Assembly (NCBI GenBank): GCA_025526915.1
Contig: JAHLKH010000097.1
Span: forward strand, 32,936-96,935
Source of the DNA: Entophlyctis helioformis
Lineage: Eukaryota; Chytridiomycota; Chytridiomycetes; Chytridiales; Chytriomycetaceae
Reading direction: 5' to 3'
Length of the DNA: 64,000 bases
The translations under genes and the position numbers were made by a program. Within the stretch, counting starts at the first letter, position 1; every line of letters starts with the position of its first letter. A model generated the notes under the pieces. The model made no database searches. It was not told the DNA's origin and worked only from the letters and a program-made list of their open reading frames with translations. Of the stretch, positions 60,876-64,000 are shown piece after piece.

Positions 60876-61301
60876 TCAGTAGCGCTTGACGGCCTTCTTG
60901 CCAAGGAAGTCGGACCACTCCTGGTAAGGGCTCTTCTGGAAGCCAGTCTCGGCCCACAGGTCGGGGGTGAGGAAGCCGTAGGTGTTGCCAATGGCCATGA
61001 AGGTGGCCTTGAGGAAGTTGCCCTGGGTCTTGGTCGAGCCGCGGGTGGTGGTGTAGCAGTCCTTGATACCAGCGAGCTGGATGAGCTTCTTGGGGACAGG
61101 GGCAGCGACAATGCCGGTACCGCGGGGGGCGGGGACAAGACGGGCAGTGACGGAGCCGCACTTGCCGGTGACCTTGGCGGGCACGGTGTGGGGCTCACCG
61201 AGGATCGAGCCCCAGTAGCCGCGACGGACGGGGATGACCGAGAGCTTGGCAAGGATGATGGCGCCGCGAATGGCGGCAGCAACCTCCTTGGAGCACTTGA
61301 C

Positions 61302-61333
<32 letters not shown>

Positions 61334-61377
61334 TGATGACAAAGGCCTTGAAGCGGGTGCGCTGACCAGCACGGGTC

Positions 61378-61412
<35 letters not shown>

Positions 61413-61869
61413 CTTGAGCTTGGGGAGGAAGAAGTCGACAATCTGGTACTCCTTGATGGGGAGCGAGAAGAGGTAGACCTCCTCGATCGAGCGGATCTTG
61501 CCGTCCTGCACCAGGCGGCCAAGCTTGGTCACGGGGACCCAGCCCTTGGACTCGTCGTCCTTGCGGCCACGGCCACGGGGGCCGCTACGGCCACCACGGC
61601 CGCGGTCACCGCGAGCACCACGGTCGCCACGTCCACGTCCACGTCCAAAGCCACGTCCTGCAGAGCACCAGGCAGCCCATCGTCGTTGCAACGTCCAGCA
61701 TGGCAACCACATTGAAAGGTGGTGCAGTTGAAGCAGCCAGGTCGTCGGAAGCCAGCGCAGTTGACATGTCGTGGGGGGCAAACCATCAGTCAGCGAGCAG
61801 CCCAAACAGGGTCGGTCGGCACCACAGCCGCCAAGCATTGCTCTTACCGGCCGCTGCGTTGTCAGCCAT
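60876..61869 (-). CDS. RPS2: Ribosomal protein uS5 (RPS2)
   Basis: Two exons, 61869-61848 (MADNAAAG) and 61657-60876, in phase, 267 residues. An RG-rich start ([20 protein letters not shown]) is followed by [58 protein letters not shown], the S5 signature [40 protein letters not shown] and a C-terminal [20 protein letters not shown]. It is a structural protein of the 40S subunit near the mRNA entry. Codon choice is strongly C/G-ending (AAG, CTC, ATC, GTC), as in highly expressed genes. The first intron lies after the seventh codon. Confidence 0.98.
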
Positions 61870-61943
61870 TCTGGACAACAGAAACGAGTCGAATGGGAAT
61901 CGTGTCGCATCGAGTCAGTCAGTACGGGCGGCCATGTGCATAA

Positions 61944-62105
61944 ATGGATGGATGGATGGATGGATGGTGGATGGATGGATGGATGGATGGATGGTGGATG
62001 GTGGATGGATGGTGGATGGACTGGATGGGTCGATGGATGCACAGCAGGAGCTTGCAGGCACGCAGGCATGAAGGCACGATGGGATGGGATGGGATGGGAT
62101 GGGAT
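61944..62105. repeat. GGAT-type tetranucleotide microsatellite and GGGAT runs
   Basis: Degenerate (GGAT)n with GGTGGAT interruptions at 61944-62035, then a (GGGAT)n run at about 62085-62105, in the 405-bp gap between the divergent RPS2 and TRP4 genes. Confidence 0.9.
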
Positions 62106-62273
62106 CGGACCGTGCCTCGCAACGTCAGTCGAGCTCCCAAACTCACGTTGATGTTGATTGATGTGGTGAAAGCCAGCCGGCGGGGATCCGCAAAGGTCAA
62201 AGTGAGTTGGGTCACGTGACATGCGAATTGACTTTTGGGGTCGGCCACGGTGGGCACTTGGTCGCCGAATCCC

Positions 62274-63525
62274 ATGGCAACGACGACACCGACCCACAAG
62301 ACGCTCCAGGCGATTCTCAACAGCCCGCAGGATGCGCTCTCTCCCGAGACGGCCCGCCAGACGACTGCAGACATCATGGCCAACAAGCTCACGCCGACGC
62401 AGATCTCTGCCTTTCTGGTCACTCTCAAGCTCACGGGCAAGGAACACGACCCGCAGACCATTGCTGCCGTTGTTGACGCCATGCGCGAGGCTGCCGTTGC
62501 CATCGACCCGCCTCTGTCGTCGTCAGTGCCGTCGCAGGCGGTCATTGACATTGTCGGCACCGGCGGTGATGGCCAGAACACCTTCAATGTCTCCACAGCA
62601 TCGTCCATTGTCGCAGCAGGCGCCGGCTGCAAGGTTGCCAAGGTGAACCCGAGCGGCTGCAGTGCGGACAAACAAACTCGGCATCGGCTGTTGAACTGAC
62701 TTGTGGGCGGTGTCGTTGCGCATGTGCCGGCGCTGCATGGGCTGGACAGCACGGCAATCGGGCATCGTCGTCGTCGTCGGGCTCTGCCGACGTGCTTGAG
62801 GCTCTCGGCTGCCGGCTGTCTGCCGTCACAGCACCTGCGATCCACACGCTGCTCCAAAGACGACCGCAACTTCTGCTTCCTGTTCGCCCAGGTCTTCCAT
62901 CCAGCCATGCGCCACGTTGCTGGCCCGCGCAAGGAGCTCGGCGTGCGCACCATCTTCAACCTGCTAGGCCCAATGATCAACCCGGCTCGCCCGTCTCGCA
63001 TGATCGTCGGAGTCTTTTCAAGGGACGTCGGCCGCATCATGGCCGAGGCCCTGCATCTGAGCGGCGTCCAGCACGGCTGGGTTGTGCACGGCTGCGTGGG
63101 ACTTGACGAGGTACTTTCAGCTTGCCAACGCTGAGATCCCCCACACGCAACCTCACCAACTGCCATGGCTTGCTGCCGACAGATCAGTCCCGAGGGCGAG
63201 ACGCTTGTGTGGGAGTTTGGCCCCAGCGGCGTGGTCAGCGAGCGGACCATCTCGCCCGCCGACTTTGGGCTTGATGCACATCCACTCAAGGACGTGGTTG
63301 GCGGCGACGCGAACCGAAAATGCCGCCACCATGCGATCGCTGCTCGACGGATCGCTCACGGGCCCTATCCTCGACTTTGTGGCTGCTGAATGCTGGCGCT
63401 CTGCTGCACGTTGCAGGCGTCGCGCCGATCTCAAGACCGGTGTTGCGCTTGCACGAGAGAGTATCGCGTCTGGCTCTGCCAAACGGCAGCTGGCACTGTT
63501 TGCCGAAGCCACACAGCAGCTCTGA
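62274..63525 (+). CDS. TRP4: TRP4, anthranilate phosphoribosyltransferase (frame-broken)
   Basis: ATG 62274. The first exon has [40 protein letters not shown], then [20 protein letters not shown], the PRPP-binding GTGGD motif, and ends VAK|GTGAAC at about 62642. After an intron to about 62752 come [67 protein letters not shown] and HGWVVHG. The last part has [20 protein letters not shown] and [20 protein letters not shown]. The enzyme joins anthranilate and PRPP in tryptophan synthesis. At least four single-base frame changes are needed (about 62865, 63312, 63382 and 63430), in or beside short G/C or A runs. The protein is otherwise conserved along its length, so consensus error is more likely than decay. 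Confidence 0.88.
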
Positions 63526-63777
63526 CCGGCCCTCCTGTCTTCCTTTGACTGCTCTGCCAATGAATGAAGCGATCCATTGGTGAATCGTATGTATATATGC
63601 TGGCATTCTCGTCATGCCTCGCCTTGCTTCTGCCGCACTTGCGGCTCTGCCTGCTCCAGCGTAGATCCCGCAGGTGCAGATGCAGCAGGTGCCGCATCTG
63701 GCCTGAGTCGGATGTGGATGGCCGAGTTGGTGCGTGTTTGGGTCGATGGGTGTCCGCGTGGACGCTGGACATGGCCG
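63526..63777. other. Spacer between convergent TRP4 and POP7-like gene
   Basis: About 250 bp, 3' flanks of both genes; no additional gene seen. Confidence 0.5.
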
Positions 63778-64000
63778 TCATCGTTCCGCGCTGTTGTTGT
63801 CGTCGTCGTCGTCTGCATTGTCTGGGTTCTCGGCATCGCTGGCGTCCAAGACATCGTCAACAAGCGTGACGGACGAGGTGGTGATATGCAGCGAGAGAGG
63901 GACGGGCGAGGCACGTTGGACCGCCAGGGCCAGGTCGGATGCGCGATGAATGGCAGCGCCCGTGGATGGTGATGCCTGCGAGCCGCTGACCGGCTGCCTC
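63778..64000 (-). CDS. POP7/RPP20-like RNase P/MRP subunit, 3' part only
   Basis: The reverse strand, entering from the right edge, reads GAAIHRASDLALAVQRAS, PVPLSLHITTSSVTLVDDV and an Asp-rich end with ENPDNADDDDDNNSAER, stop at 63780-63778. The 'AI.RA..LAL....' helix, the 'T.SV.LVDD' strand and the acidic tail match the Alba-type Pop7/Rpp20 subunit, which binds the RNA of RNase P and MRP with Pop6/Rpp25. Just upstream a 'GITIHG' phrase, which would be the family's preceding strand, sits one base out of frame (about 63957), another possible indel. Only about 75 residues are inside the window. Confidence 0.6.
   Translation of the reverse strand, partial: RQPVSGSQASPSTGAAIHRASDLALAVQRASPVPLSLHITTSSVTLVDDVLDASDAENPDNADDDDDNNSAER

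Noticed and set aside
62090..62105. GGGAT runs as telomere-like repeats
   Set aside because: Only a few units, in the interior between RPS2 and TRP4, next to a GGAT microsatellite; fungal telomere repeats are usually TTAGGG.

Overview
The window looks like a piece of a GC-rich, compact genome of an early-diverging fungus, most probably a chytrid-like zoosporic one. The grounds are fungal genes (SKN7-type HSF/receiver regulator, HIS2, TRP4, FSH1, PRP28), short introns of about 65-125 nt, retention of an AP-4 epsilon-like adaptin that most later fungi lack, ankyrin proteins of the style common in chytrids, and Crinkler/RHS-type NTPase-nuclease genes. The lineage is inferred from family content; I could not run a search.

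Layout. 0-12 kb: a truncated aquaglyceroporin (-), tRNA-Ser(CGA), an ankyrin protein (-), an FSH1-type serine hydrolase (-), a SKN7-like regulator with a long glutamine/histidine-rich N-terminus and many microsatellites (-), and a compact XRN-like 5'-3' exonuclease with all seven catalytic acidic residues (-). 12-22.6 kb: a type II membrane protein (+), a frame-broken AP-4 epsilon-like adaptin (-), RBX1 (+, frame-broken), a TACC coiled-coil protein (+) and histidinol-phosphatase HIS2 (+). 22.6-32.1 kb: a small membrane protein, a UBE2G1/Ubc7 E2, a PCC1-like KEOPS subunit, HGH1, SEC22, a RING protein and TRM2.

32.6-41 kb is the accessory island. It is a head-to-tail pair of units of about 4.3 kb. 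Each unit has a multi-exon gene with a P-loop NTPase and a PD-(D/E)XK nuclease-like domain (Crinkler/RHS type), followed on the same strand by a 210-codon ORF that I do not recognise. The two units are mosaics of near-identical and strongly diverged blocks. 41-64 kb returns to housekeeping genes: a mucin-like surface protein, PNG1, EMC5, PRP28, GFA1, NOB1 and RAD1 (divergent, sharing a 63-bp gap), a GCK-III Ste20 kinase, an RBFA-like mitochondrial ribosome factor, RPS2 (uS5), TRP4 and a truncated POP7/RPP20-like gene at the right edge.

Genes connect by pathway rather than by operon: ubiquitin (RBX1, UBE2G1, RING protein), ribosome and RNA (NOB1, RPS2, RBFA, PRP28, TRM2, PCC1, POP7, XRN-like, HGH1 for eEF2 folding), ER/secretory (SEC22, EMC5, PNG1, AP-4 epsilon), wall precursor (GFA1) and amino-acid synthesis (HIS2, TRP4). 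Two general observations affect reading of the annotation. Several conserved genes carry single-base frame breaks, often at short homopolymers, which suggests consensus errors. At least five introns use GC-AG rather than GT-AG borders.
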